Below are positions 37,604 to 46,335 of a stretch of 64,000 bases of DNA, piece after piece. The stretch comes from Streptomyces sp. NBC_01314. Lineage in GTDB: Bacteria; Actinomycetota; Actinomycetes; Streptomycetales; Streptomycetaceae. The translations under genes and the position numbers were made by a program. Position 1 is the first letter of the stretch. Each line of letters opens with the position of its first letter. The DNA lies in NCBI RefSeq assembly GCF_041435215.1, contig NZ_CP108394.1:3224001-3288000 (forward strand). The letters run 5' to 3'. A model generated the notes under the pieces. The model was given only the letters and a program-made list of their open reading frames with translations, was not told the origin of the DNA and ran no database searches.

Positions 37604-38209
37604 TCAAACCGTCCAGCTCGGCTCCAGTTCCACGATGTCTCCCGCCAGGGCGGCGACATCGGCCTCGAGCTGGGCCCGCAGGGCGAGGCGTTCGATGCGC
37701 TCGGCTCGGTACTTGCCGTGCTCGGCGGCCGACCGCCACATGGAGAGAATCATGAACTCGCAACCCGGTGCCTCGCCGAACAGGCCCCGCACCATGCCCG
37801 GAGAGCCGGCCATCGCGGGGTTCCAGACCTTCTCCTGCATCAGAGCGAAGTGTTCGGCGCGCTCCTCGTGGACGCGGCAGTGCGCCACCCGCACCAGATC
37901 GGCCTCGGTGAAGCGCGGCTCGAAACCGGTCTTCACATCGAAGCGGTGGTCGAAGAGCTTGACCTGGATGTCCTTGAAGGTGCCCGACTGCGAGGCGGCG
38001 AGCCGGTCGTGGGAGCGCGCCATGAAGGAGTCGTAGAAGGCACGGCTCTCCCAGAAGGAGAAGATGTGCGTCACTCCGGGCCGCGCCCGGCTCCAACCCC
38101 CACCCTGTCCACGGAAACCCGGCTCCCCCAGAAGCCCCGCCCACTTTCGCTGCCCCCGCTCGAAACCGCGGCGGTCCACCACGGTGCAGCGAATCCACTT
38201 GACCAGCAC
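37604..38209 (-). CDS. YdbC/DUF4937-type protein (dimeric alpha-beta barrel)
   Basis: About 201 aa from GTG 38209 (VLVKWIRCTVVDRRGFERGQ). The fold is of the antibiotic-monooxygenase/DUF4937 type: 'THIFSFWESRAFYDSFMARS' and 'VKLFDHRFDVKTGFEPRF', with a repeated second half 'VRVAHCRVHEERAEHFALMQ' and FMILSMWRSAAEHGKY. Function is unknown; related small proteins act as monooxygenases or stress-associated homodimers. The start is supported by a leaderless arrangement: TACCAT lies about 6 bp before the GTG, and there is no ribosome site. The 42-codon upstream extension overlaps the divergent TerD promoter and is rejected. Confidence 0.75.
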   Translation of the reverse strand: MLVKWIRCTVVDRRGFERGQRKWAGLLGEPGFRGQGGGWSRARPGVTHIFSFWESRAFYDSFMARSHDRLAASQSGTFKDIQVKLFDHRFDVKTGFEPRFTEADLVRVAHCRVHEERAEHFALMQEKVWNPAMAGSPGMVRGLFGEAPGCEFMILSMWRSAAEHGKYRAERIERLALRAQLEADVAALAGDIVELEPSWTV

Positions 38210-38364
38210 CGCGCCATGGTAAGGCCACAGAACGTGGCGGCGGTCACTCTCCGGCCGGTCGCGCCCGGGCGAGCGCCCCCGCGCGCGTGCAAGGATGGAC
38301 AACTGGCCTGGACCGCCAGGCAGTTCGGCTCGCAAGCTTCAGAGGAACGGGGAGGAGAGTTTTG

Positions 38365-38898
38365 TTGAACGGCCTCAACAAGGGCATCCGCAAGGTCGAG
38401 GTGTCGGTGAAGTGGGACCCGAGCCCCACCGGACAGCCGCCGACGGATCTCGACATCATCGCGGCGACCTACACGGCGGCCGATCCGAGCGGCAGTCCCG
38501 CCTACGTCGTGCATTTCGACAGCCGCTCGCCCGACGGCACCATCACCCTCAACCGCGACAGCAAGACCGGCCAGGGCCTGGGCTGGGACGAGATCATGAC
38601 CGTGGAGCTGAACCGCCTCGACAGCCGCTACGGGCGGGTCGTTCTCGGTGTCGCCATACAGCAGGGATCCGGCGCGAGGACCTTCGCCAACGTCCACAAG
38701 CCCGGCCTGCGCATCCGTGAGGCCTACACAGTCCTGGCGGAGGACGACTTCGGCAGCGTCCTCGGTTCCACCGCCGCGACCGTCGCCGAGTTCGTCCGTG
38801 ACGCCACCGGCGAGTGGACCTTCCACCCCGGCATCACCGGCTACGACGAGGACCCGGCGACGTTCGCCCGCGTCATGGGCAGCCCGCCCCGACCCTGA
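38365..38898 (+). CDS. TerD-domain protein (tellurite/stress calcium-binding family)
   Basis: About 177 aa with a single TerD domain: 'NKGIRKVEVSVKWDPSPTGQ' opens it, and 'TDLDIIAATY', 'VVHFDSRSPDGTITLNRDSK' and 'GWDEIMTVELNRL' carry the acidic calcium-binding loops. 'SGARTFANVHKPGLRIREAY' follows. TerD proteins are linked to metal, phage and envelope stress responses and usually work with other ter genes; here it stands alone. Two adjacent TTG codons (38362 and 38365) could start it; GGAGGAG at 38351-38357 is best spaced for 38365. It ends at a strong bidirectional terminator facing nrdJ. Confidence 0.88.
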   Translation: MNGLNKGIRKVEVSVKWDPSPTGQPPTDLDIIAATYTAADPSGSPAYVVHFDSRSPDGTITLNRDSKTGQGLGWDEIMTVELNRLDSRYGRVVLGVAIQQGSGARTFANVHKPGLRIREAYTVLAEDDFGSVLGSTAATVAEFVRDATGEWTFHPGITGYDEDPATFARVMGSPPRP

Positions 38899-38920
38899 CG
38901 AGCCGCCCGTCGACACGCCG

Positions 38921-38954
38921 AGGGCGGTGGAGCCGACTTCGACTCCACCGCCCT
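38921..38954. terminator. Bidirectional terminator, terD-type gene / nrdJ
   Basis: A perfect 12-bp stem, AGGGCGGTGGAG (38921-38932) with CTCCACCGCCCT (38943-38954), has a 10-nt loop. It sits between convergent stops at 38898 and 38987. Confidence 0.9.
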
Positions 38955-38986
38955 GAGCTGCCGGTTCGCGCCCGGGGGCGCTCAGA

Positions 38987-41881
38987 TCAGCTGCAACCGC
39001 TCGTCGAGCCGCAGCCCTCGCAGATGTAGCAGGAGCCGGCCCGCTGCATCTTCGTGCCGCAGGAGAAGCACAGCGGCGCATCGGCCTGGATACCCAGCTG
39101 CATCTCCACCAGTTCGGCGCTGGTGTGGGCCTGCTTCGGCGCGGGCTTGGCCCTCTCGTCCTCGGCCTTCGGAGCGGAAACGGCCTTCAAGGACTGACGC
39201 GGCGCCGACTGGGAAAGGCCCTCGACGTCCACCTCGTCGTCGAGGATCGGCTCGTACGAACCGGTCTCCAGGTGCCGCTGCCGCTCACCGGCGGAGTGGA
39301 TGCCGAGCGCGGAGCGGGTCTCGAAGGGCAGGAAGTCCAGCGCCAGGCGGCGGAAGATGTAGTCGACGATCGACGCCGCCATCCGCACGTCCGGGTCGTC
39401 CGTCATACCCGCCGGCTCGAAGCGCATGTTCGTGAACTTCGAGACGTACGTCTCCAGCGGCACGCCGTACTGCAGACCCACCGAGACGGCGATCGAGAAG
39501 GCGTCCATCATGCCCGCGAGGGTCGAGCCCTGCTTGGACATCTTCAGGAAGACCTCGCCCAGGCCGTCGTCCGGGTAGGAGTTGGCGATCATGTAACCCT
39601 CGGCGCCGCCGACGGTGAAGGACGTGGTGATGCCGGGACGGCCCTTCGGGAGACGCTTGCGGACCGGGCGGTACTCGACGATCTTCTCGACCGTGGCCCG
39701 GATCGTCTCCTCTGCCTTCTCCGTGATCTCCGCCTTCTCCGAGTTCTTGGTCTTGGCGGAGAGCGGCTGGCCGACCTTGCAGTTGTCGCGGTAGATCGCG
39801 AGCGCCTTGACGCCGAGCTTCCAGGCCTCGAAGTAGATCTCCTCGATCTCTTCGACGGTCGCCGTCTCCGGCATGTTGACCGTCTTGGAGATGGCGCCGG
39901 AGATCCACGGCTGGATCGCGGCCATCATGCGGACGTGGCCCATCGGGGAGATGGCTCGCTCGCCCATGGCGCAGTCGAAGACCTCGTAGTGCTCCTGCTT
40001 GAGGCTCGGGGCATCGATCACGTTGCCGTTGTCGGCGATGTGGGCGACGATCGCCTCGATCTGCTCCTCCAGGTAACCCATGCGGCGCAGGGCCTGCGGA
40101 ACCGTGCCGTTGACGATCTGCATCGAGCCGCCGCCGACCAGCTTCTTGAACTTGACCAGCGCAAGGTCCGGCTCGACACCGGTGGTGTCGCAGGACATGG
40201 CCAGACCGATCGTGCCGGTCGGCGCGAGCACGGACGCCTGCGAGTTGCGGAAGCCGTTCTTCTCGCCGAGGCGCAGCACGTCCTGCCAGGCCTCGGTAGC
40301 GGCGGCCCATACCGGGGTGTCCAGGTCGTCCATCTGCACGGCCGTGCCGTTGGCATCGGAGTGCTGCTTCATGACGCGGTTGTGGGCGTCGGCGTTGCGG
40401 GCATAGCCGTCGTAGGGGCCGACGACCGCGGCCAGTTCCGCGGAGCGCCTGTACGCCGTGCCGGTCATCAGGGAGGTGATGGCACCGGCGAGGGCGCGGC
40501 CGCCGTCGGAGTCGTACGCGTGACCGGTCGCCATCAGCAGGGCGCCGAGGTTGGCGTAGCCGATGCCGAGCTGACGGAAGGCGCGGGTGTTCTCGCCGAT
40601 CTTCTGGGTGGGGAAGTCGGCGAAGCAGATGGAGATGTCCATCGCGGTGATGACGAGCTCGACGACCTTGGCGAAGCGCTCGACCTCGAAGGACTGGGTG
40701 CCCTTGCCGTCGTCCTTGAGGAACTTCATCAGGTTCAGCGAGGCCAGGTTGCAGGACGTGTTGTCCAGGTGCATGTACTCGCTGCACGGGTTGGACGCCG
40801 TGATGCGGCCGGACTCGGGGCAGGTGTGCCAGTTGTTGATCACACCGTCGTACTGGATGCCCGGGTCGGCGCAGGCCCACGCGGCCTCGGCGAGCTTGCG
40901 GAACAACGCCTTGGCGTCGACCTTCTCGATGATCTCGCCGGTCATTCGCGCGCGGAGGCCGAACTCGGTGCCGTTCTCGACTGCCGTCATGAACTCGTCG
41001 TTCACGCGGACCGAGTTGTTGGCGTTCTGGTACTGGACGGACGTGATGTCGTCGCCGCCCAGGTCCATGTCGAAGCCCGCGTCGCGCAGGGCGCGGATCT
41101 TCTCCTCTTCCTTCACCTTGGTGGCGATGAAGTCCTCGACGTCCGGGTGGTCCACGTCGAGGACGACCATCTTGGCCGCGCGACGGGTGGCGCCGCCCGA
41201 CTTGATCGTTCCCGCGGAGGCGTCGGCGCCCCGCATGAAGGAGACCGGGCCGGAGGCGTTGCCGCCGGAGGAGAGCAGTTCCTTGGAGGAGCGGATGCGG
41301 GAGAGGTTCAGGCCGGCGCCGGAGCCGCCCTTGAAGATCATGCCCTCTTCCTTGTACCAGTCGAGGATCGACTCCATGGAGTCGTCGACGGCCAGGATGA
41401 AGCAGGCGGACACCTGTTGGGGCTGCGGGGTGCCCACGTTGAACCAGACGGGGCTGTTGAAGCTGAAGACCTGGTGCAGGAGGGCGTACGCCAGTTCGTG
41501 CTCGAAGATCTCGGCGTCGGCGGGCGAAGCGAAGTACCTGTTGTCCTCGCCGGCCTTCGTGTACGTCTTCACGATGCGGTCGATCAGCTGCCTGAGGCCG
41601 GTCTCGCGCTGCGGGGTGCCCACGGCGCCCCGGAAGTACTTGCTGGTGACGATGTTGACCGCGTTCACCGACCAGAAGTCGGGGAACTCGACGCCACGCT
41701 GCTCGAAGTTGATCGAGCCGTCGCGCCAGTTGGTCATGACGACGTCACGGCGTTCCCAGACCACCTCGTCGTACGGGTGCACGCCGGGGGTGGTGTGGAT
41801 GCGCTCGATACGCAGGCCCCTGCTCGCCTTGGCGCCCTTGGCGCGGGAACTCCGTGCCGGACCGCTCGCCGTCTCTGTCAT
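38987..41881 (-). CDS. nrdJ: Vitamin B12-dependent (class II) ribonucleotide reductase
   Basis: A 964-aa enzyme that reduces ribonucleotides using adenosylcobalamin, so it works with or without oxygen. The N-terminus has the RNR dimerisation/ATP region. The barrel contains 'SACFILAVDDSMESILDWYK' and the radical loop 'ITASNPCSEYMHLDNTSCNL', with cysteines in NPCSE and TSCNLASLNL. The C-terminus carries a zinc/redox tail with CFSCGTKMQRAGSCYICEGC, used for disulfide relay. The ATG at 41881 follows AGGGAGG, giving a start METASGPARSS-like after MT; a longer frame to 41971 lacks support. nrdR lies 157 bp upstream on the same strand, and they form the known nrdRJ unit of Streptomyces. Confidence 0.96.
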   Translation of the reverse strand: MTETASGPARSSRAKGAKASRGLRIERIHTTPGVHPYDEVVWERRDVVMTNWRDGSINFEQRGVEFPDFWSVNAVNIVTSKYFRGAVGTPQRETGLRQLIDRIVKTYTKAGEDNRYFASPADAEIFEHELAYALLHQVFSFNSPVWFNVGTPQPQQVSACFILAVDDSMESILDWYKEEGMIFKGGSGAGLNLSRIRSSKELLSSGGNASGPVSFMRGADASAGTIKSGGATRRAAKMVVLDVDHPDVEDFIATKVKEEEKIRALRDAGFDMDLGGDDITSVQYQNANNSVRVNDEFMTAVENGTEFGLRARMTGEIIEKVDAKALFRKLAEAAWACADPGIQYDGVINNWHTCPESGRITASNPCSEYMHLDNTSCNLASLNLMKFLKDDGKGTQSFEVERFAKVVELVITAMDISICFADFPTQKIGENTRAFRQLGIGYANLGALLMATGHAYDSDGGRALAGAITSLMTGTAYRRSAELAAVVGPYDGYARNADAHNRVMKQHSDANGTAVQMDDLDTPVWAAATEAWQDVLRLGEKNGFRNSQASVLAPTGTIGLAMSCDTTGVEPDLALVKFKKLVGGGSMQIVNGTVPQALRRMGYLEEQIEAIVAHIADNGNVIDAPSLKQEHYEVFDCAMGERAISPMGHVRMMAAIQPWISGAISKTVNMPETATVEEIEEIYFEAWKLGVKALAIYRDNCKVGQPLSAKTKNSEKAEITEKAEETIRATVEKIVEYRPVRKRLPKGRPGITTSFTVGGAEGYMIANSYPDDGLGEVFLKMSKQGSTLAGMMDAFSIAVSVGLQYGVPLETYVSKFTNMRFEPAGMTDDPDVRMAASIVDYIFRRLALDFLPFETRSALGIHSAGERQRHLETGSYEPILDDEVDVEGLSQSAPRQSLKAVSAPKAEDERAKPAPKQAHTSAELVEMQLGIQADAPLCFSCGTKMQRAGSCYICEGCGSTSGCS

Positions 41882-42038
41882 GCCGCCTCCCTGTACGGGC
41901 GAAAACGCCCTGAAGTGCCACGTTGTTCCCGTGACACGGTGTTCTGTCTTGTGCCGCGACCCGGCTGACACAGCCGTTCGCGACAGGTCTGGATCGCCGC
42001 CGCCGTCCGGACCCCTGGTCCGGCGATGCGGCCCGCCG

Positions 42039-42602
42039 TCAGTCGGCGGCGTTGGCGGGCACGGGGACTTGGGCAGCCCCTCCGGACCCGCGGTCCCTCT
42101 TCGGGCGTCCCTCGACCGCGTTCTCGACGTCTTCGTCGTTCGCGTCGGGACGCCTGTCCTGCTCTTCCCTGAGTTCCACGATGGCGGCCTCGAAGTCCTC
42201 CAGCGAGTCGAACGCCCGGTAGACCGAGGCGAACCGCAAGTAGGCGACGAGGTCGAGTTCCTGCAGCGGGCCGAGTATGGCCAGTCCCACGTCGTGGGTG
42301 GTCAGTTCGGCGCTTCCGGTGGCGCGCACCGCCTCCTCGACCCGTTGGCCGAGTTGGGCGAGCGCGTCCTCGGTGACAGGCCTCCCCTGGCACGCCTTGC
42401 GCACACCGTTGATGACCTTGGTACGGCTGAAGGGCTCAGTCACGCCGGACCTCTTGACGACCATCAGTGAGCACGTCTCCACCGTCGTGAAACGACGGGA
42501 GCAGTCGGGACACTGGCGGCGCCTGCGGATCGACGTGCCGTCGTCCGTCGTACGACTGTCGACGACACGGCTGTCGGGGTGCCTGCAGAAGGGACAGTGC
42601 AT
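42039..42602 (-). CDS. nrdR: Transcriptional repressor NrdR
   Basis: A 187-aa repressor of ribonucleotide reductase genes. The N-terminal zinc ribbon is [20 protein letters not shown]...[12 protein letters not shown]. The ATP-cone domain (about 50-140) begins '[20 protein letters not shown]' and senses ATP/dATP. The C-terminal extension of about 35 residues, rich in Asp/Arg/Pro, makes it longer than the 150-aa E. coli protein, as in other Streptomyces. ATG 42602 follows a GAGGAGG/GGAG tract. Two NrdR-box-like sites lie in its own upstream region, indicating autoregulation of nrdRJ. The open frame extending upstream to 42878 is not coding. Confidence 0.95.
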   Translation of the reverse strand: MHCPFCRHPDSRVVDSRTTDDGTSIRRRRQCPDCSRRFTTVETCSLMVVKRSGVTEPFSRTKVINGVRKACQGRPVTEDALAQLGQRVEEAVRATGSAELTTHDVGLAILGPLQELDLVAYLRFASVYRAFDSLEDFEAAIVELREEQDRRPDANDEDVENAVEGRPKRDRGSGGAAQVPVPANAAD

Positions 42603-42711
42603 AACTCCAACCCTCCTCACAGCACGGTTCGATGGCCCCCACGAGCCACTCGGGCCCCGCGGAAGCAGCCCCAAGCATAGGGGATGACCAAGAGCCCTAG
42701 GACCCGGGGGA

Positions 42712-42727
42712 CCACAACTTCTGGGCT
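42712..42727 (-). promoter_or_regulatory. NrdR box 1 (16 bp)
   Basis: CCACAACTTCTGGGCT is a weak match to the NrdR consensus ACACWATATATWGTGT. It starts 31 bp (three helical turns) from box 2, the spacing typical of NrdR-regulated promoters. Confidence 0.6.
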
Positions 42728-42742
42728 GTTGCGGCAATCCAA

Positions 42743-42758
42743 GCACTAGATGTAGGGC
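42743..42758 (-). promoter_or_regulatory. NrdR box 2 (16 bp)
   Basis: GCACTAGATGTAGGGC keeps the CAC-TAGATGTA core of an NrdR box and sits inside a larger dyad CCAAGC...GCTTGG (42739-42762). It lies upstream of nrdR, in phase with box 1. Confidence 0.72.
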
Positions 42759-43064
42759 TTGGCACATAAATCCACCCACGGCGCGCGTGTCGCCCGCGTA
42801 TGGGCATGCGGCAGACGGGGACACTGTCGCGGAGCGCAGCCGTACCGTCGCGGAGCGGACGGGGATACGGTGGGGCACCGCGGAAAAGGGGCCGGTACTG
42901 GGCCGACGGAGTACCGGGTGGCAGACTGGGCCACGCGGTGACAGCGGCCCACAAGGCCCTCCACCTCGGCGGTGAAGAGTACGGCAATCAGTGCTTTTGT
43001 CCGCCGGACCGCAAGCCTTACACCCAGACTCATGGTCACGTCCGGTTATTCACGGTTTTTCACT

Positions 43065-43078
43065 CGAACGTGTGTTTG
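43065..43078 (+). promoter_or_regulatory. SOS box (LexA operator) of lexA
   Basis: CGAACGTGTGTTTG matches the Gram-positive/actinobacterial SOS box CGAAC-N4-GTTCG with one mismatch. It overlaps the -35 of the lexA promoter. Confidence 0.85.
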
Positions 43079-43105
43079 GCGCAACCTTTCGAAAGCAACT
43101 ACCGT
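43076..43105 (+). promoter_or_regulatory. lexA promoter
   Basis: TTGGCG (43076-43081), an 18-bp spacer and TACCGT (43100-43105) resemble an HrdB-type promoter. The SOS box overlaps the -35, so LexA binding would occlude polymerase. Confidence 0.6.
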
Positions 43106-43139
43106 TGTGCTGCACGGGAGACCATCGAGAGGGGCCGAC

Positions 43140-43916
43140 GTGACCACCACCGCTGACAGTGCCACCATCACTGCCCAGGACCGCTCCCAGAGCCGACTCG
43201 AGCCGGTGCATGCGATGAACGAAGCCACGAACCATGAAGGGCCCAAGCGAGCCTTGCCCGGCCGACCTCCAGGCATCAGGGCGGACAGCTCCGGGCTCAC
43301 CGATCGGCAGCGCCGGGTCATCGAGGTGATCAGGGACTCGGTGCAGCGGCGGGGATACCCGCCGTCGATGCGGGAGATCGGCCAGGCGGTCGGCCTGTCC
43401 AGCACGTCTTCCGTGGCACACCAGCTGATGGCACTGGAGCGCAAGGGATTCTTGCGCCGAGACCCGCACCGCCCTCGGGCGTACGAGGTCCGCGGCTCCG
43501 ACCAGTCCTCGGCACAACCGACGGACACGGCCGGCAAGCCGGCCGCCTCGTACGTGCCACTCGTCGGCAGGATCGCCGCCGGTGGCCCGATCCTCGCCGA
43601 GGAGTCCGTCGAGGACGTGTTCCCGCTCCCCCGCCAACTGGTGGGCGACGGCGAACTCTTCGTCCTCAAGGTCGTGGGTGACTCCATGATCGAGGCCGCC
43701 ATCTGCGACGGCGACTGGGTGACGGTCCGCCGTCAGCCCGTAGCCGAGAACGGCGACATCGTGGCCGCCATGCTGGACGGCGAGGCCACGGTCAAGCGCT
43801 TCAAGCGCGAGGACGGCCACGTCTGGCTGCTCCCGCACAACGCCGCCTACGAGCCCATTCCGGGTGACGACGCGACCATCCTCGGCAAGGTGGTGGCCGT
43901 CCTGCGCCGCGTGTGA
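43140..43916 (+). CDS. lexA: SOS-response repressor/autopeptidase LexA
   Basis: A 258-aa repressor. The DNA-binding winged helix spans about 52-118 ('[20 protein letters not shown]', [20 protein letters not shown]). The self-cleavage site is A147-G148 in GRIAAGGPI. The catalytic dyad is S182 in [11 protein letters not shown] and K219 in [10 protein letters not shown]. RecA-stimulated cleavage after DNA damage lifts repression. Start GTG 43140 follows GAGAGGGG. A 50-residue N-terminal extension before the helix-turn-helix is usual in Streptomyces. The gene is autoregulated through the SOS box at 43065-43078 and is terminated by a 22-bp stem shared with the convergent dinG-like gene. Confidence 0.96.
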   Translation: MTTTADSATITAQDRSQSRLEPVHAMNEATNHEGPKRALPGRPPGIRADSSGLTDRQRRVIEVIRDSVQRRGYPPSMREIGQAVGLSSTSSVAHQLMALERKGFLRRDPHRPRAYEVRGSDQSSAQPTDTAGKPAASYVPLVGRIAAGGPILAEESVEDVFPLPRQLVGDGELFVLKVVGDSMIEAAICDGDWVTVRRQPVAENGDIVAAMLDGEATVKRFKREDGHVWLLPHNAAYEPIPGDDATILGKVVAVLRRV

Positions 43917-44058
43917 CACCCAGCGGCGGACGGGCGCCCATGCCATGCCCGTCCCCGCCCCTGATCCGGGCCCCGGAATCCACTGCGCCGGTTCCGGGGC
44001 CCTGGGCTGTCAGGGCCCGCCGAAGAATCACGGTCCAGGCCCTGTGAGCCTGTGCGCA

Positions 44059-44111
44059 GAACGGCCGGTGGCCTGTCCCCTGAAACCACGGGGACAGGCC
44101 ACCGGCCGTTC
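44059..44111. terminator. Long perfect bidirectional terminator, lexA / dinG-type
   Basis: The 22-bp uninterrupted stem (44059-44080 with 44090-44111) has a 9-nt loop, TGAAACCAC. The right arm includes the first two bases of the dinG-type stop codon, so the hairpin begins within the gene end. Confidence 0.9.
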
Positions 44112-46119
44112 ACGCATCCGCCTTCTCCGCCTCTTCTTCCTCCGCCTCTTCTTCCTTGCCCTTCGCCGCGCCGTCGATCGCGGCGAGCGACCTGCGGACC
44201 TGGTTACGGTCCGTCGTGTACCAGAAGTCGGGCAGTGACGCCTTCAGATAGCTGCCGTACCGCGCGGTCGCCAGCCGCTGATCCAGTACGGCGACCACTC
44301 CGCGGTCTCCCTGCGCCCGAACGAGCCGGCCTGCGCCCTGGGCCATCAGCAGGGCCGCGTGGGTGGCGGCGACGGCCATGAAGCCGTTGCCGCCCGCCTC
44401 CTCGACCGCCTTCTGGCGGGCGCTCATCAAAGGGTCGTCGGGGCGCGGGAACGGGATCTTGTCCATGACGACCAGCTGACAGCTGGGACCGGGCACGTCG
44501 ACACCCTGCCAGAGCGACAGCGTGCCGAAGAGACAGGTCTTCGGGTCGGCCGCGAAGCCCTTGATGAGCTCGCCGAGCGTCTCCTCGCCCTGCAGCAGGA
44601 TCGGATATTCGGGGATCCGGACGCGCAGCTCCTCCGCCGCCAGCTGGGCTGCTCTCATCGACGAGAACAGGCCGAGCGTCCGGCCGCCGGCCGCCTGGAT
44701 CAGCTCCGTGAGCTCGTCCAGCATGTCCGTCCGGTCGCCGTCCCGTGCGGGCCGCGACAGATGCTTGGCGACGTAGAGGATGCCCTGCCTCGGGTAGTCG
44801 AACGGCGATCCGACGTCCACGCCCTTCCAGTGGGGAAGGTCGTCTCCCTGAGTGCCCTCCGGCGCCAGACCCAGTGACGCGCCCACGCCGTTGAAGTCGC
44901 CGCCCAGCTTGAGCGTGGCCGAGGTCAGGGTGACGGACCGGTCCGCGAAGAGCTTCTCCCGGAGGAGGCCGGACACGGACATCGGGGCGACGCGCAAGGA
45001 CGCGCCGAAGCGGTCGTGGCGTTCGTACCAGATGACGTCCCATTCGGAACCGTTACTGATCCGCTCCGCCACGTCATGGACGCTCTCCACCGCCGCCAGC
45101 GCCTGCTTGCGAACGGCGTCCTCGTCCTGGACGGACTTGTCGCGTGTGCTGCCGAGGGCCGAGATCACCGTACGGGCGGCGTCGCGCAGCGCCATGATGA
45201 CGTACGCCAGGTCCTCGGGAACCTCCTCCAGACGGCCCGGCAGGGCCAGCTCCATGACCCGCTCGAACCCCTCTGCGGCGGTTTGGAGCTGGTCGGCGGC
45301 CTTCTCGTTCACGAGCTTCGCCGCCCGCTTCACAGCGCGGTTGACCTGGCCGGGGGTGAGCTCGCCGGTCGCCACGCCGGTCACCCGTGAGACGAGCTCG
45401 TGCGCCTCGTCCACGATCAGCACCTCGTGCTGCGGAAGCACCGGCGCGCCCTCGATGGCGTCGATCGCGAGCAGCGCGTGATTGGTGACGACCACCTCGG
45501 CGAGCTTGGCCCGCTCCCGGGCCATCTCGGCGAAGCACTCGGCGCCGTACGCACACTTCGAAGCGCCCAGGCACTCCCTGGACGACACGGAGATCTGCGC
45601 CCAGGCACGGTCTGACACACCGGGGGTGAGGTCATCCCGGTCACCGGTCTCGGTCTCCTGCGACCAGTCCCGCAGCCGCAGCAGGTCCTGGCCCAGCTTG
45701 CTGGAGGGCGCGGCCGCCTCGAACTGGTCGAAGAGGCCCTCCTCCTCGTCCTGCGGCACGCCTTCGTTCAGGCGGTGCAGGCACAGGTAGTTCGACCGGC
45801 CCTTGAGCATCGCGAACTCGGGGCGGCGGCGCAGCAGCGGATGCAACGCGTCGACCGTTCTCGGCAGGTCCCGCTCCACGAGCTGGCGCTGGAGCGCCAG
45901 GGTCGCCGTCGCCACGACGACTCGCTCCCCCTGGGCGAGCGCGGGCACCAGGTAACCGAGCGACTTTCCGGTGCCGGTGCCCGCCTGAACCAGCAGATGG
46001 GAGCCGTCGTCGATCGCCTCCGCGACGGCTTCGGCCATGGTCACCTGGCCGGGGCGCTCCATGCCGCCGACAGCGGCGACGGCGGCGTGCAGGAGTTCGT
46101 GGAGTGAGGGCTTCGTCAT
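44110..46119 (-). CDS. dinG: DinG/XPD-like ATP-dependent DNA helicase
   Basis: A 669-aa superfamily-2, iron-sulfur-type helicase. Walker A is LLVQAGTGTGKSLGYLVPAL, and the DEAH box is VLIVDEAHELVSRV. The Fe-S cluster cysteines fit YLCLHR and SSRECLGASKCAYGAECF. Motif VI-like QGAGRLVRAQGDRGVVAVLD is near the end, followed by 'YGSYLKASLPDF'. It probably resolves R-loops and other structures at stalled forks. The neighbour lexA hints at SOS membership, but I see no SOS box by its start. The C-terminal 20 residues are Glu/Lys-rich. The ATG start is MTKPSLHELLHAAVAAVGGM. The symbol follows common usage for this actinobacterial family. Confidence 0.9.
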   Translation of the reverse strand: MTKPSLHELLHAAVAAVGGMERPGQVTMAEAVAEAIDDGSHLLVQAGTGTGKSLGYLVPALAQGERVVVATATLALQRQLVERDLPRTVDALHPLLRRRPEFAMLKGRSNYLCLHRLNEGVPQDEEEGLFDQFEAAAPSSKLGQDLLRLRDWSQETETGDRDDLTPGVSDRAWAQISVSSRECLGASKCAYGAECFAEMARERAKLAEVVVTNHALLAIDAIEGAPVLPQHEVLIVDEAHELVSRVTGVATGELTPGQVNRAVKRAAKLVNEKAADQLQTAAEGFERVMELALPGRLEEVPEDLAYVIMALRDAARTVISALGSTRDKSVQDEDAVRKQALAAVESVHDVAERISNGSEWDVIWYERHDRFGASLRVAPMSVSGLLREKLFADRSVTLTSATLKLGGDFNGVGASLGLAPEGTQGDDLPHWKGVDVGSPFDYPRQGILYVAKHLSRPARDGDRTDMLDELTELIQAAGGRTLGLFSSMRAAQLAAEELRVRIPEYPILLQGEETLGELIKGFAADPKTCLFGTLSLWQGVDVPGPSCQLVVMDKIPFPRPDDPLMSARQKAVEEAGGNGFMAVAATHAALLMAQGAGRLVRAQGDRGVVAVLDQRLATARYGSYLKASLPDFWYTTDRNQVRRSLAAIDGAAKGKEEEAEEEEAEKADA

Positions 46120-46335
46120 AGCGCGACCACCCTACGGGTCACCACTGACAAACGGGTTATCAAGGCGGAGGCACGGGGTGTGAGAGGCGGGATCAAGGCC
46201 GGGTTCTCTTCGTGAGGGAAGGGCCGATTCTCGGGGGCCGGAAATCGAGTCGGTTCGATCGGGAACCGGATCGGCGCGGGCGGTGTACCAAAAATGACGG
46301 CGTCACAGCAGATCCACATCGGATCCACAACGGAT

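Larger units (their letters stand above)
42603..43139. other. Divergent regulatory region, nrdRJ / lexA
   Basis: It contains tandem NrdR boxes (42712-42758) toward nrdR and the SOS box with promoter (43065-43105) toward lexA. Between about 42790 and 43010 I see only short frames and direct repeats of a GGGGACACTG/GGGGATACGG kind, with no gene. Confidence 0.6.

Noticed and set aside
39125..41968. A 947-codon open frame antisense to nrdJ
   Set aside because: It is a shadow of nrdJ: the protein is Val/Leu/Gly/Asp/Arg-rich without any domain, while nrdJ is unambiguous.
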